From an uncultured Clostridium sp. (GTDB lineage: Bacteria; Bacillota; Clostridia; Clostridiales; Clostridiaceae), in contig CAKVEW010000005.1 of the NCBI GenBank assembly GCA_934746015.1, forward strand, positions 1 through 64,000: a DNA stretch of 64,000 nucleotides, given 5' to 3'. Numbering within the stretch: the first letter of the stretch is position 1; the number at the start of each line of letters is the position of its first letter. Shown in pieces: positions 28,450 through 37,279 of the stretch. The notes beneath the pieces are model-generated. The model had not been told where the DNA came from, searched no databases, and saw only the letters and a list, made by a program, of their open reading frames with translations. The position numbers and the translations under genes were made by a program.

Positions 28450-29328
28450 TTAATTTCTTAAATCTCCATTGACCTTTCTATATTTAAGTGGTGTCATTCC
28501 ATATCTCTTTTTGAAAATTCTAAAGAAATAACTTTTTTCCTTAAACCCAATTATTTCTGAAATATTTTGAACAGATAAATCAGTAGTGATTAGTAACCAT
28601 TTTGCTTTCTCCAATTTTATTTCTCTAAGCTTGTCCGAAAAGCTATCATTAGCCAATGTTTTAAATTTAAGAGAAAAGTAAGTTGGATTAAAATTAAAAT
28701 CCTTTGCCATACTATTTAAAGATACAGTGGAATAATTATCCACCATATATTTTAACCATCTTCCAACATCGTAGTTCTCCATCATACTAGATTCACTAAT
28801 TATTAAAGAATCCTTATGAACATTGTGCAAGTTAGTTAAAAATAAAACTAATACTGCTTTGACTAATTTCTCATTTTTTTCATTTATGCTACTGATTTCA
28901 TATAATAAAAAATTTAAATACTTTTTAACTATATCATAAGTTGTAATATCAAATACTAAGTACTCCATCTTTTTTGTATCTAATCTAATGAAGTCGTATA
29001 ATATTGGACAATCAGCCATTTGATACTTTAGATTAGAATCAAAAAATTCTTCTTTAAAATTAATTACACATATTTTAGAATTTTTTTCATCAAATGAGTA
29101 TTTAATCTTTGAGCCATTCCTTAATAAAACTATTGTTCCCTCTACCAGCTTTACTATCTTTGAACCAATATTTACATTTGCAACTCCATATACAATTATT
29201 ATAGACATATATTTTTCTTCTGAAATAAGAAAACCATTTCTATTTTCATATAAATTTAAACTATAAAAATTCTCAATATTAAGATTAGATTTATTTTTTA
29301 TTTGTTTTAAAAGCAAAGTTTTATCCAA
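28450..29328 (-). CDS. AraC-family transcriptional regulator
   Basis: 292 residues. A variable N-terminal sensing domain (1-185) of cupin-like strand content precedes the double helix-turn-helix AraC domain (about 195-288), with SLNSMAKDFNFNPTYFSLKF and VQNISEIIGFKEKSYFFRIF. Translation starts at TTG 29328 with an AAAGAGAAATGA ribosome site; no ATG in frame fits. It is divergent from the flavin-linked reductase gene at 29541, which it probably controls, perhaps through the perfect inverted repeat at 29490-29519. Confidence 0.87.
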   Translation of the reverse strand: MDKTLLLKQIKNKSNLNIENFYSLNLYENRNGFLISEEKYMSIIIVYGVANVNIGSKIVKLVEGTIVLLRNGSKIKYSFDEKNSKICVINFKEEFFDSNLKYQMADCPILYDFIRLDTKKMEYLVFDITTYDIVKKYLNFLLYEISSINEKNEKLVKAVLVLFLTNLHNVHKDSLIISESSMMENYDVGRWLKYMVDNYSTVSLNSMAKDFNFNPTYFSLKFKTLANDSFSDKLREIKLEKAKWLLITTDLSVQNISEIIGFKEKSYFFRIFKKRYGMTPLKYRKVNGDLRN

Positions 29329-29482
29329 TGATTCATTTCTCTTTCGTATAATTTATTTTTTAATTTATATTTAACATTCTTTATAATTATTTTATATTAT
29401 TTATAGCTATTGTACAATTAGACCTAAAGAAAAACCACTTTTTATGTGAATTATAACATCTTCTTTTAATAAATTTCTCTGC

Positions 29483-29519
29483 TATACTTTTTATTGTTAG
29501 TTAAAAAAATAACAATAAA
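29483..29519 (+). promoter_or_regulatory. Extended -10 and inverted repeat upstream of the reductase gene
   Basis: TG-C-TATACT (29480-29488) is an extended -10. Directly after it, TTTATTGTTA (29490-29499) is the exact complement of TAACAATAAA (29510-29519). The repeat would cover the transcription start, fitting an operator for the divergent AraC regulator, or it may fold in the mRNA leader. Confidence 0.45.
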
Positions 29520-29540
29520 TTCATTAATGGGGGAAAATAA

Positions 29541-31433
29541 ATGAAAAAAGGTTTTTTACGTAAATTACTAACAGCTACTTTAGCTTTAACCTTATCAACT
29601 GGTTTGCTAATAGGATGTGAATCTAAAAGTAATTCTGTTGCTAAAGCAGGAACTTACTCAGCTACAGAAACTGGATTTGGTGGAGATGTAACTGTAAATG
29701 TAACTATATCAGATGAAGGTAAAATTTCATCAATTGATGTTACTGCTGATTCAGAAACGCCTACTATAGGAGGAGAAGCTGCTCCAAAATTAGCAAAAAC
29801 TATTGTTGATACGCAAAGCTTAGCCGTAGATACTGTAAGTGGAGCTACTTATACAAGTACTGCTGTTATAAATGCTGTTACTACTGCATTAACTGAAGCA
29901 GGTGCTGATATCAAAGCTCTTAAAAATAATAAGGTATCAAAAAATGGACAAAACGAAGAAGTAAATGTTGATGTAGTCGTTGTTGGTGCTGGTGGATCTG
30001 GTACTGCTGCTGCTTTAGCAGCAAGTGAAGCTGGACTTAACGTACTTGTAGTTGAAAAAAATCCATCATCAGGTGGTAACTCAAAACTTGCATCTGGATT
30101 TTTTGCAATAGGAACAGAATTACAAAAGAATGAAGGACTTGATCTTTCTGTGGATAAAGCAGTTCAAGATCTTATGGTATTTAATCAATATTTATCAAAT
30201 GGTACTATAGTAAGAAAAATTGTTGAAAATGCCGCTGACACTGTTGAATGGTTACAAGGATATGGAGTTGAATTCTATCTTCCTAAAGAAACTACTCAAT
30301 TAGCACATGAAGATGATCTTTATAAGTGGAAAACTTACCATAAGTTTGTAGACCAAGCAAAAGCTTTCGAGAATATGTATAGCAATCTAGAAAACATGGG
30401 TGCTAAAGTTGTTTATAACACATCTCTTGAAACTATAACAAAAAATTCTGATGGTGTAGTAACAGGAATTACTGCAAAAAAAGAAGATGGTGGTATACTA
30501 ACTGTTAATGCTTCTGCAACAGTTATTTGTACAGGTGGTTTTGGAGCTGATTCTGAAAAAACTGCAGCTGCATTAAATTCTAACTTATTTAATTCACTTG
30601 GTATGCCAAATGCTGGTGAAGGTATTACTGCAATTGAAAAAATTGGTGGCTTTGATTTAGATGGAACTCCTTTATTACATGCTTGTCAATTTGCTGAATC
30701 ATCAGTTAAACAAGATTCTGCTGGAGAAAATCTTGCTGGCTTCTCTGATACAAGTTTAACACAAGTGCTTAATACTCCATTATTATGGGTTGATACTACT
30801 GGTAGCCGTTTTACTAATGAAGATGTTGTTTATGATACAGCTTTCTGGGCAAATGCAGCATATACAGTAGGTGGAAAGTACTACATTATAGTAGATAAAG
30901 ATACTTTAGAATCCTTCTCAAAAGGAACATCTTTAGCTGTATCTCAAGCAGGACCTGGTGCTAAAATGGATCTTGATGATTTTGTAAAACTAGCTGATGC
31001 TTCTGTTGAAGCTGGTACTGCATTTAAAGGAAGCACATTAGAAGAATTAGCTAAATCTACTGGAATGAATTCAGATGACTTAAAAGCTACTGTTGAAAGA
31101 TATAATTCAATGATTGAAAAGGGGTCAGATACTGACTATGGTAAGGCAAGTGAATCATTAGCTTATAAAGTAGAGTCTGGTGACTTTTATGCTTTCGATG
31201 TTCGTGGTGTATTCCTTGGAACAATTGGTGGTGTTAAAGTAGATGATAATATGCAAGTTATGACTACTGATTTTGAATTAATTCCTGGTTTATATGCTGC
31301 TGGAACAACTGCAGGTGGATATTATACAGGAGTTGGTTACCCACCATATGAAGGTTTAGCTTGCGGCTTTGCTTATACTTCAGGTAGAATAGCAGGAACA
31401 AGTGCCGTTAAGTATGTAAATTCATTGAAATAA
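29541..31433 (+). CDS. Lipoprotein FMN/FAD reductase (fumarate/urocanate-reductase-like flavoprotein)
   Basis: 630-residue extracytoplasmic reductase. A lipoprotein signal (LLIGC, Cys26) is followed by an FMN-binding domain (about 35-118) whose SGATYTST segment marks Thr103 as the likely site of covalent FMN attachment by an ApbE enzyme. An FAD-binding flavoprotein domain (about 143-625) starts VVVVGAGGSGTAAALAASE and carries the GGNSKLASGFF and C-terminal AAGTTAGGYYTG motifs of the fumarate reductase family. Known relatives use fumarate, urocanate, acrylate or cinnamate as acceptors; which one is unclear. No cytochrome domain is present, so electrons must come from another membrane or flavin carrier. 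Single-gene unit with terminator. Confidence 0.9.
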   Translation: MKKGFLRKLLTATLALTLSTGLLIGCESKSNSVAKAGTYSATETGFGGDVTVNVTISDEGKISSIDVTADSETPTIGGEAAPKLAKTIVDTQSLAVDTVSGATYTSTAVINAVTTALTEAGADIKALKNNKVSKNGQNEEVNVDVVVVGAGGSGTAAALAASEAGLNVLVVEKNPSSGGNSKLASGFFAIGTELQKNEGLDLSVDKAVQDLMVFNQYLSNGTIVRKIVENAADTVEWLQGYGVEFYLPKETTQLAHEDDLYKWKTYHKFVDQAKAFENMYSNLENMGAKVVYNTSLETITKNSDGVVTGITAKKEDGGILTVNASATVICTGGFGADSEKTAAALNSNLFNSLGMPNAGEGITAIEKIGGFDLDGTPLLHACQFAESSVKQDSAGENLAGFSDTSLTQVLNTPLLWVDTTGSRFTNEDVVYDTAFWANAAYTVGGKYYIIVDKDTLESFSKGTSLAVSQAGPGAKMDLDDFVKLADASVEAGTAFKGSTLEELAKSTGMNSDDLKATVERYNSMIEKGSDTDYGKASESLAYKVESGDFYAFDVRGVFLGTIGGVKVDDNMQVMTTDFELIPGLYAAGTTAGGYYTGVGYPPYEGLACGFAYTSGRIAGTSAVKYVNSLK

Positions 31434-31443
31434 ATTAGAAAGC

Positions 31444-31476
31444 AAAAAATCTGCGATATTAAATCGCAGATTTTTT
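31444..31476. terminator. Bidirectional terminator
   Basis: AAAAATCTGCGAT pairs with ATCGCAGATTTTT, then further T. It is shared by the reductase gene and the convergent flavodiiron gene. Confidence 0.9.
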
Positions 31477-31510
31477 ATTTTAGATAATATATAACTATAA
31501 ATGTGATGTA

Positions 31511-32713
31511 CTATTTATTCATAGACTCAATAACACTATCAACAAGTGCATCCATATCTACAACATTATCTTCCTTCATTGAAGATACTAATGACATCTT
31601 GTCATCTAATACATTCATTCCCTTCATTTCATCAAGGAATTTACCCATTAACCTACCTGATTGAGTTGCCCAAGAACCATTTTCAATAAGAGCAACTGTT
31701 CTATTTTGAAGATTTAAAGCTTTCATATCCATTAGATAATTATGCATTAATGGATATATACCTAAATTATAAGTTACTGATGCTAAAACTATATGACTAA
31801 CTCTGAATGTTTCAGCTATTAATGTAGATACATGTGTATTTGATACATCATATAGTACTACATTAGTTATTCCCTTTTCAACAAACTTAGTTGCTAATGC
31901 GTTAGCTGCTGATTCTGTATTTCCATACATTGATGCATAAACAATCATTACAGCTTTTTCTTCTGGTTCATATTTACTCCACTTATCATGTTTATCTATA
32001 AAATATCCTAAGTTTGAACGCCAAACTGGACCATGTAGTGGACAAATCATCTTAATATCTAGCTTACTTGCCTTTTTAAGTAATGCTTGTACATGTGGAC
32101 CATACTTTCCAACTATATTAGTATAGTATCTTCTAGCATCATCAATCCAATCACGTTCAAAGTTTACTTCATCATTAAATAACTTACCATCTAAAGCTCC
32201 AAATGTTCCGAATGCATCAGCTGAGAAAAGAACTCCGTTCTTAGTATCAAAGCTAACCATTACTTCTGGCCAGTGAACCATTGGTGCTGTTAAGAATTTA
32301 ATTTCATGCTTACCAAATGACTTTGTATCTCCATCCTTAACTTCTATTTCTCTTCCATCGACATTAAATCCAAATTGTCTCATTAATAAGAATGATTTTT
32401 CTGTACTTATAATCTTTACTCCTGGATAACGTCTAATTATTTCTTCGATAGAAGCTGCATGGTCTGGTTCCATATGATTTATTACTAAATAATCTAAGTT
32501 TCTACCTTCTAAAACAGCTTCAATATTTTCCATAAATTGTCTTGCTATTGCCCAATCTACAGTATCAAATAACACTGTTTTCTTGTCCAATAATAAATAT
32601 GAGTTGTATGAAACCCCTCTTGGAATTGGGTGAATATTTTCAAATAGAGCTAGACGCTTATCATTACCGCCTACCCAATAAAGGTCTTCAGTTACCTTTC
32701 TAACACAAAACAT
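31511..32713 (-). CDS. fprA: Flavodiiron protein (O2/NO reductase)
   Basis: 400-residue cytoplasmic flavodiiron protein. The metallo-beta-lactamase-like domain (1-250) keeps the diiron ligands: NHMEPDHAAS (H-x-E-x-D-H), the His in MVHWPEVM, the Asp in FSADAFG, and PLHGPVW. The C-terminal flavodoxin domain (about 255-400) opens MIVYASMYGNTESAAN for FMN. Such proteins take electrons from rubredoxin and reduce O2 to water. It follows the dehydrogenase-rubredoxin fusion by 47 bases, so the electron donor is probably that fusion. A PerR-like box over the operon promoter fits oxygen control. Confidence 0.94.
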   Translation of the reverse strand: MFCVRKVTEDLYWVGGNDKRLALFENIHPIPRGVSYNSYLLLDKKTVLFDTVDWAIARQFMENIEAVLEGRNLDYLVINHMEPDHAASIEEIIRRYPGVKIISTEKSFLLMRQFGFNVDGREIEVKDGDTKSFGKHEIKFLTAPMVHWPEVMVSFDTKNGVLFSADAFGTFGALDGKLFNDEVNFERDWIDDARRYYTNIVGKYGPHVQALLKKASKLDIKMICPLHGPVWRSNLGYFIDKHDKWSKYEPEEKAVMIVYASMYGNTESAANALATKFVEKGITNVVLYDVSNTHVSTLIAETFRVSHIVLASVTYNLGIYPLMHNYLMDMKALNLQNRTVALIENGSWATQSGRLMGKFLDEMKGMNVLDDKMSLVSSMKEDNVVDMDALVDSVIESMNK

Positions 32714-32760
32714 AAATTAATCCTCCTTTTGACTATGAAAATTTAAACTTTTGCTAAAGA

Positions 32761-34665
32761 TTATGCCTCTATGAAATTAGATTTTTCTTCACCACAATCT
32801 GGGCAAATCCATTCTTCTGGTAGGGCTTCAAATAGAGTTTCTGGTGCTACTTCATTTTCTTCATCACCTACTGCTGGATCATATTCATATCCACAGCCAC
32901 TACATACATAAGTCTTCCATGTAGGTTCAACCTTCTTAGGAACACTTCTCTTCATCTTCTTCATAGGAGGAGCCGGCTTCTTAGGTTCTCCGTTATTTAA
33001 CGCTTCTGTTAATAATGGCATTATTTCCATTATATCTCCAACGATACCATAATCTGCATTCTTAAATATTGGTGCATTAGGGTTAGTATTAATAGCAACA
33101 ATAGTTGTAGCATCCTTAATTCCTTTTAGATGTTGTCCAGCGCCTGATATACCACATGCTATATAAAGATTTCCATTAAACTTTTGTCCTGACATTCCAA
33201 CATAACGATTTAGAGGTAAATATTTCAATGTTTCAGCTACAGGACGTGATGATCCAATAGCAGCCCCAGCTTGGACTGCTAAAGCTTTTGCAAGTTCCAT
33301 ATTTTTCTCTTCGCCAATTCCTCTACCAACACTGACTACACGATCAGCTTTTGATATTGGAGTATTTATGTCAATTCCAACAGTAAAGTCATATCCATCA
33401 CTCTTTAATGCCTCAACAAGTTTGTCTACATTTTCTTTAGCTGTATCTTCCTTAAATATAACCTTCTTACGAGCACCTGTCAATGGGTCAGCTTTCTTCT
33501 TAGATCTTCTGTCACCCTTTGGCATCTTTCCAATTATATGAGAAGCTATAACTACTCTTTGAATTTCATTAGTTCCTTCATAAATTGTACAAATCTTAGC
33601 ATCACGATATGCTCTTTCAACATCCATACCCTTTAAGTATCCTGATCCACCAAATATTTGTAGTGCATCATTAACTACTTCTAGACATATGTCTGAAGCA
33701 TACATTTTAGCCATTGCAGATTCCATTGAATATGATTCATGATGTTCTTTTAAATCTGCTGCACTATATATTAATAATCTTGCTGCTCTTAATTTAGTTG
33801 CCATATCTGCTAATTTAAATGAAATTCCTTGTTGTTGAGCTATAGGTTTTCCAAATTGTATTCTTTCTTTTGCATATTCTAGAGCATTTTCATATGCACC
33901 TTGTGCAATTCCTAAAGCTTGAGATGCTATACCTATACGACCACCATCTAAGGTTTGCATAGCTATCTTAAACCCTTCTCCTTCTTTTCCTAATAAGTTC
34001 TCTTTTGGAACCTTAACATTGTTGAAAAGTAATTGAGCAGTTGAAGAGGAACGAATACCTAATTTATCATAGTGATCACCAAAAGTGAATCCTTCCCATC
34101 CTTTTTCAACTATAAACGCACTAATACCTCTTACTCCAATATCTGGTGTAGTTACAGCAAATACAACATATGTATCAGCTTTATCAGCATTAGTAATAAA
34201 GATTTTTTCACCATTTAGTATATAATAATCGCCTTCTAAAACAGCTGTTGTTTCAGTTCCACCTGCATCACTACCTGCATTTGGTTCAGTTAATCCAAAG
34301 GCACCAATTTTTTCACCTTTTGCTAATGGTACTAAATATTTTTGTTTTTGTTCTTCAGTTCCAAATGCAAATATTGGATAACTTCCTAAAGATACATGAG
34401 CTGATAATATAACTCCAGTACCGCCATCTACTCTTGAAAGTTCTTCTACAGCAATAGCATAGCTTATAACATCGCCACCTAGTCCACCATATTCCTTAGG
34501 ATAAGGAGTTCCCATTACACCCATTTCCCCTATTTTTTTTACAACTTCTGTAGGGAAAATGCTGTCCTTGTCCCACATAGCTGCTTGTGGTCTAATTTCT
34601 GCTTCTGCAAATTCTCTTATTTTTGCACGAAAAGCTTCGTGTTGGTCTGTAGTCTTAAAAAACAT
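32761..34665 (-). CDS. Acyl-CoA dehydrogenase-EtfA-rubredoxin fusion
   Basis: 634-residue three-part flavoprotein. Residues 1-380 form a full acyl-CoA dehydrogenase, with the catalytic-base motif IYEGTNEIQ (Glu363) and the FAD segment [11 protein letters not shown]. About 400-555 matches the C-terminal FAD domain of electron-transfer-flavoprotein alpha, with [19 protein letters not shown] and [12 protein letters not shown]. Residues 580-634 are a rubredoxin with iron ligands Cys588, Cys591, Cys621 and Cys624. The N-terminal half of EtfA and all of EtfB are missing. ATG at 34665, behind AAAGGAGG, was chosen over a 29-codon longer frame. First gene of an operon with fprA; likely passes electrons from acyl-CoA to rubredoxin and on to O2. 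Confidence 0.92.
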   Translation of the reverse strand: MFFKTTDQHEAFRAKIREFAEAEIRPQAAMWDKDSIFPTEVVKKIGEMGVMGTPYPKEYGGLGGDVISYAIAVEELSRVDGGTGVILSAHVSLGSYPIFAFGTEEQKQKYLVPLAKGEKIGAFGLTEPNAGSDAGGTETTAVLEGDYYILNGEKIFITNADKADTYVVFAVTTPDIGVRGISAFIVEKGWEGFTFGDHYDKLGIRSSSTAQLLFNNVKVPKENLLGKEGEGFKIAMQTLDGGRIGIASQALGIAQGAYENALEYAKERIQFGKPIAQQQGISFKLADMATKLRAARLLIYSAADLKEHHESYSMESAMAKMYASDICLEVVNDALQIFGGSGYLKGMDVERAYRDAKICTIYEGTNEIQRVVIASHIIGKMPKGDRRSKKKADPLTGARKKVIFKEDTAKENVDKLVEALKSDGYDFTVGIDINTPISKADRVVSVGRGIGEEKNMELAKALAVQAGAAIGSSRPVAETLKYLPLNRYVGMSGQKFNGNLYIACGISGAGQHLKGIKDATTIVAINTNPNAPIFKNADYGIVGDIMEIMPLLTEALNNGEPKKPAPPMKKMKRSVPKKVEPTWKTYVCSGCGYEYDPAVGDEENEVAPETLFEALPEEWICPDCGEEKSNFIEA

Positions 34666-34801
34666 AAATTTGCCTCCTTTTTTTGTTTTGTGTTTTATAT
34701 TTACTAAAAACACATTTGCATTAGTAATAAAATCTAAAACTTTTTTCTGCAAATATTTGTAAGATAAATAAAAACGAATAATAACCTTTTATCTTTCTTA
34801 A

Positions 34802-34816
34802 TAATAATTATTATAA
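34802..34816 (-). promoter_or_regulatory. PerR-like box overlapping the -10 of the fusion-fprA operon
   Basis: Minus strand TTATAAT-A-ATTATTA matches the PerR consensus TTATAAT-N-ATTATAA at all but one defined base. It overlaps the TATAAT of the promoter, so bound PerR would block transcription until peroxide inactivates it. No perR gene is in the window. Confidence 0.6.
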
Positions 34817-34838
34817 AACTAACAATATCCACTGTCAA
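34810..34838 (-). promoter_or_regulatory. Sigma-A promoter of the dehydrogenase-rubredoxin-fprA operon
   Basis: Minus strand TTGACA (34838-34833), a 17-base spacer and TATAAT (34815-34810): a full consensus promoter about 145 bases ahead of the start codon. Confidence 0.8.
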
Positions 34839-35065
34839 TTTTTTCTGAAAATATTTACAATTTGATATTTTTTTATATTCCATTTATTATTCTTAACAAA
34901 TTTCTAAAGTTTAAATTCACAAAATAGTAATAATATTATTACTATTTTTTCATTTTAAAAATAAACCCATACATATTTTACCTTTTTTATAAAAAATTTT
35001 CTATTATGGGTTGCATTACTTTCTGCATCGTTTATTAATTAATTAACAATTTTTGAAATTTAAAA
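34839..35065. other. AT-rich intergenic region with palindromes
   Basis: No gene. Holds a perfect 28-base palindrome (34921-34948, half-site AAAATAGTAATAAT) followed on the plus strand by six T. A second inverted repeat, ACCCATA...TATGGGT, lies about 34966-35015. Both could be terminators, but only the dus gene, which ends beyond them on the minus strand, is near. Confidence 0.45.
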
Positions 35066-35089
35066 AGAGCCAGATTTACATCTGACTCT
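35066..35089 (-). terminator. Terminator of the dus gene
   Basis: On the minus strand AGAGTCAGAT-loop-ATCTGGCTCT is followed by UUUUUAAAUUU. Confidence 0.8.
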
Positions 35090-35111
35090 AATTATTATGT
35101 ATTTACAAATT

Positions 35112-36074
35112 TTAATTATCGCTAAAAAGTCCTGCTCCCCTTATGATATCTTGTTCTCTAAACAGACTTAAGACAGCTTCATTATATTCTTCTATTTTCT
35201 GTGCTTTTTTTATTCTTTTTATATATTTCTTATTATCAGAAAAAATATATATCATATATCCCCATAATTCTTTCATTCTGTAAATAGCATTCTTATCTTC
35301 GTTAAAAACTTTTCTATAGTTCATAAAAATTTCATTATGAAATTCTTTTAATATTTCTTTATCTAAAAATATACTTTCTTTTATTTCATCTAATAGACCA
35401 GGATTAGCTAGTATTCCTCTTCCAATCATTATTTTTTCTACATCTGGAAAGCAATCTATAAAACTACTATAATCCTCAGCAGTAAAAATATCACCATTAT
35501 AACATACTGGACTTTTACTTAAGCTTAATGCATCTTTAAATACTTCTAAATTAGGTTTATTTCCATAAAAATCTTCCCTAGTTCTTGGATGAATTATTAA
35601 TTCTTCCAATGGATATTTATTATAAATTTCAATAAGCTCGTAAAATTCTTCTGGATTATCCTTTCCTATTCTTGTTTTTATAGAAATTTTCATATCATCA
35701 ATTTTAAATATTTCATCAAGAAATTTATCAAGTTCTTCTCTTTTTGCTAAAAACCCAGAACCTCTATATTTTGATACCACAGTTCCAGATGGACAACCAA
35801 GATTTAAATTTATTTCATTATATCCAAACTCTTTTAACTTTTTAGAAGTGCTTATAAATCCTTCTGAATCATTAGTAAGTATTTGAGGAACAATATTTAA
35901 TCCTTTATTATTTTCTGGCAATAAATCTCTTAACTCTTTAGTCTTAAAGCTTTTACTTGTATTTGGTGTAATAAAAGGGGTAAAGAATTTGTCTATATTA
36001 TTAAAATACTTATTATACGAGTTTCTATATATATATCCTGTAATCCCTTCCATAGGTGCTAAATAATATTTCAT
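35112..36074 (-). CDS. dus: tRNA-dihydrouridine synthase
   Basis: 320-residue FMN enzyme that reduces uridine to dihydrouridine in tRNA. TIM-barrel opening YLAPMEGITGYIYRN, catalytic Cys in NLGCPSGTV, KTRIGKD and IHPRTREDFY segments, and IMIGRGILANPGLL near the FMN phosphate site, then a helical recognition domain (about 245-320). It is closest to the Clostridium/Bacillus Dus family; the exact uridine position modified cannot be read from sequence. Stands downstream of the B12 regulator gene on the same strand, with a 68-base gap. Confidence 0.92.
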   Translation of the reverse strand: MKYYLAPMEGITGYIYRNSYNKYFNNIDKFFTPFITPNTSKSFKTKELRDLLPENNKGLNIVPQILTNDSEGFISTSKKLKEFGYNEINLNLGCPSGTVVSKYRGSGFLAKREELDKFLDEIFKIDDMKISIKTRIGKDNPEEFYELIEIYNKYPLEELIIHPRTREDFYGNKPNLEVFKDALSLSKSPVCYNGDIFTAEDYSSFIDCFPDVEKIMIGRGILANPGLLDEIKESIFLDKEILKEFHNEIFMNYRKVFNEDKNAIYRMKELWGYMIYIFSDNKKYIKRIKKAQKIEEYNEAVLSLFREQDIIRGAGLFSDN

Positions 36075-36142
36075 GTAATAACTCCTCTACATTTATTATA
36101 AAGAAATTATATCAGCCTTATCTTCAGTTATCTATATATGTT

Positions 36143-37009
36143 TTATTTATTGAATATTTTTTTTATTTCATCTAAATCTTTGCAATAAAAATCTGCATCC
36201 ATCTCCTTACAAACATCATTAATATTTGTAAATGCCATTCCCCCTAATATTATTAATGGAGCCTTGTTCTTAAATGAACTTCTAATTGCTTTTATAACAT
36301 TTTTAGCAGATTCTATATTATTAGATAGAGTAACTGAAATAGCAACAAATTTAGGATTTTCTGATTCAATGGCACTAATAATACTAAGAGTCGGCAGGTT
36401 TGATCCAAGATATATTACCTTAATGCCGCTTACCTCTAATAAATCTGCAATCATTTTTATTCCAATATTATGTTGCTCTGAACCTGCTGTTAAACAAATT
36501 ATAGATTCTTCACTATTTTCATCAAATTTTTGATAACCTTTTAATTCTCTCATTATATCTAAAATACTTTCCGAAATATAATGTTCATTCCAAACATCTA
36601 TTTCCCCAACTTCCCAAAGGACACCAACTTCTTTTAGTGCTGTTTCTAATATATTAAAATATATCCATTCTATATCTATCCCATTTATATACATATTTAA
36701 TATTAAATCTCTTGCTTTATTCTTATATCCATTCAATAAATACTCTAAAAATTTTTTATATTCTTCTTTACTTATTGAATAGTGATTTTTATCACTTACT
36801 TTTTTCTCTTCACCATTTAAAAGATAATCTATTGAAACATTAAACAAGTTCGAAATTTGTTTTAGTTTATCTGCATCCGGAAATCTTAATCCTTTTTCAT
36901 AATTAGATATGGTAGTTTGCTTTATTCCTAATATGTCTGAAAGTTCCCTTTGAGTATATCCAAATTTATTTCTAAGTTTTTTTAACTGTTCACCGAACTT
37001 ATTGCTCAT
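36143..37009 (-). CDS. B12-binding regulator with XRE-type DNA-binding domain and CarH photoreceptor motif
   Basis: 288-residue predicted regulator. Residues 8-62 are a Cro/CI helix-turn-helix (YTQRELSDILGIKQTTISNY). Residues 80-160 are a four-helix cobalamin cap containing W132-x9-E142-H143, the motif that marks the light-sensing upper face in CarH. Residues 165-288 are a Rossmann B12 domain with the axial-ligand motif E178-x-H180-x-x-G183, followed by LGSNLP and LGGMAF. These positions are within three residues of those in Thermus CarH, but there the DNA-binding domain is MerR type. It is divergent from an ABC exporter, with two direct repeats in the shared region. Light response is inferred; adenosylcobalamin sensing is likely. 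Confidence 0.87.
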   Translation of the reverse strand: MSNKFGEQLKKLRNKFGYTQRELSDILGIKQTTISNYEKGLRFPDADKLKQISNLFNVSIDYLLNGEEKKVSDKNHYSISKEEYKKFLEYLLNGYKNKARDLILNMYINGIDIEWIYFNILETALKEVGVLWEVGEIDVWNEHYISESILDIMRELKGYQKFDENSEESIICLTAGSEQHNIGIKMIADLLEVSGIKVIYLGSNLPTLSIISAIESENPKFVAISVTLSNNIESAKNVIKAIRSSFKNKAPLIILGGMAFTNINDVCKEMDADFYCKDLDEIKKIFNK

Positions 37010-37036
37010 ACAAAACTCCTCTTATCTTATTAATTA

Positions 37037-37079
37037 TATTATATCAAATTATATAACCTTTGCATATCATATTATATCA
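37037..37079. promoter_or_regulatory. Two exact TATTATATCA direct repeats in the divergent promoter region
   Basis: TATTATATCA occurs at 37037-37046 and 37070-37079, start to start 33 bases (about three helical turns). They lie between the B12 regulator and the ABC exporter genes, just upstream of the regulator start, and are candidate binding sites for it. CarH itself binds repeated sites as a tetramer. Confidence 0.4.
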
Positions 37080-37279
37080 CATATTGTAATATAAATATTC
37101 AAAATATTTCATTTTTTCTATTGATTTATTCCAAAATGTTATTTATTATTGATATTATAAATAATGATTATTTTTAGAAAACTATTATTAATAAAATAAA
37201 TATCATTTAAATTATATAGATAAATAAAACTTGGAAATGAAAATCAATTTTTATATTGCTTATTGAAAGGGGATTAATT

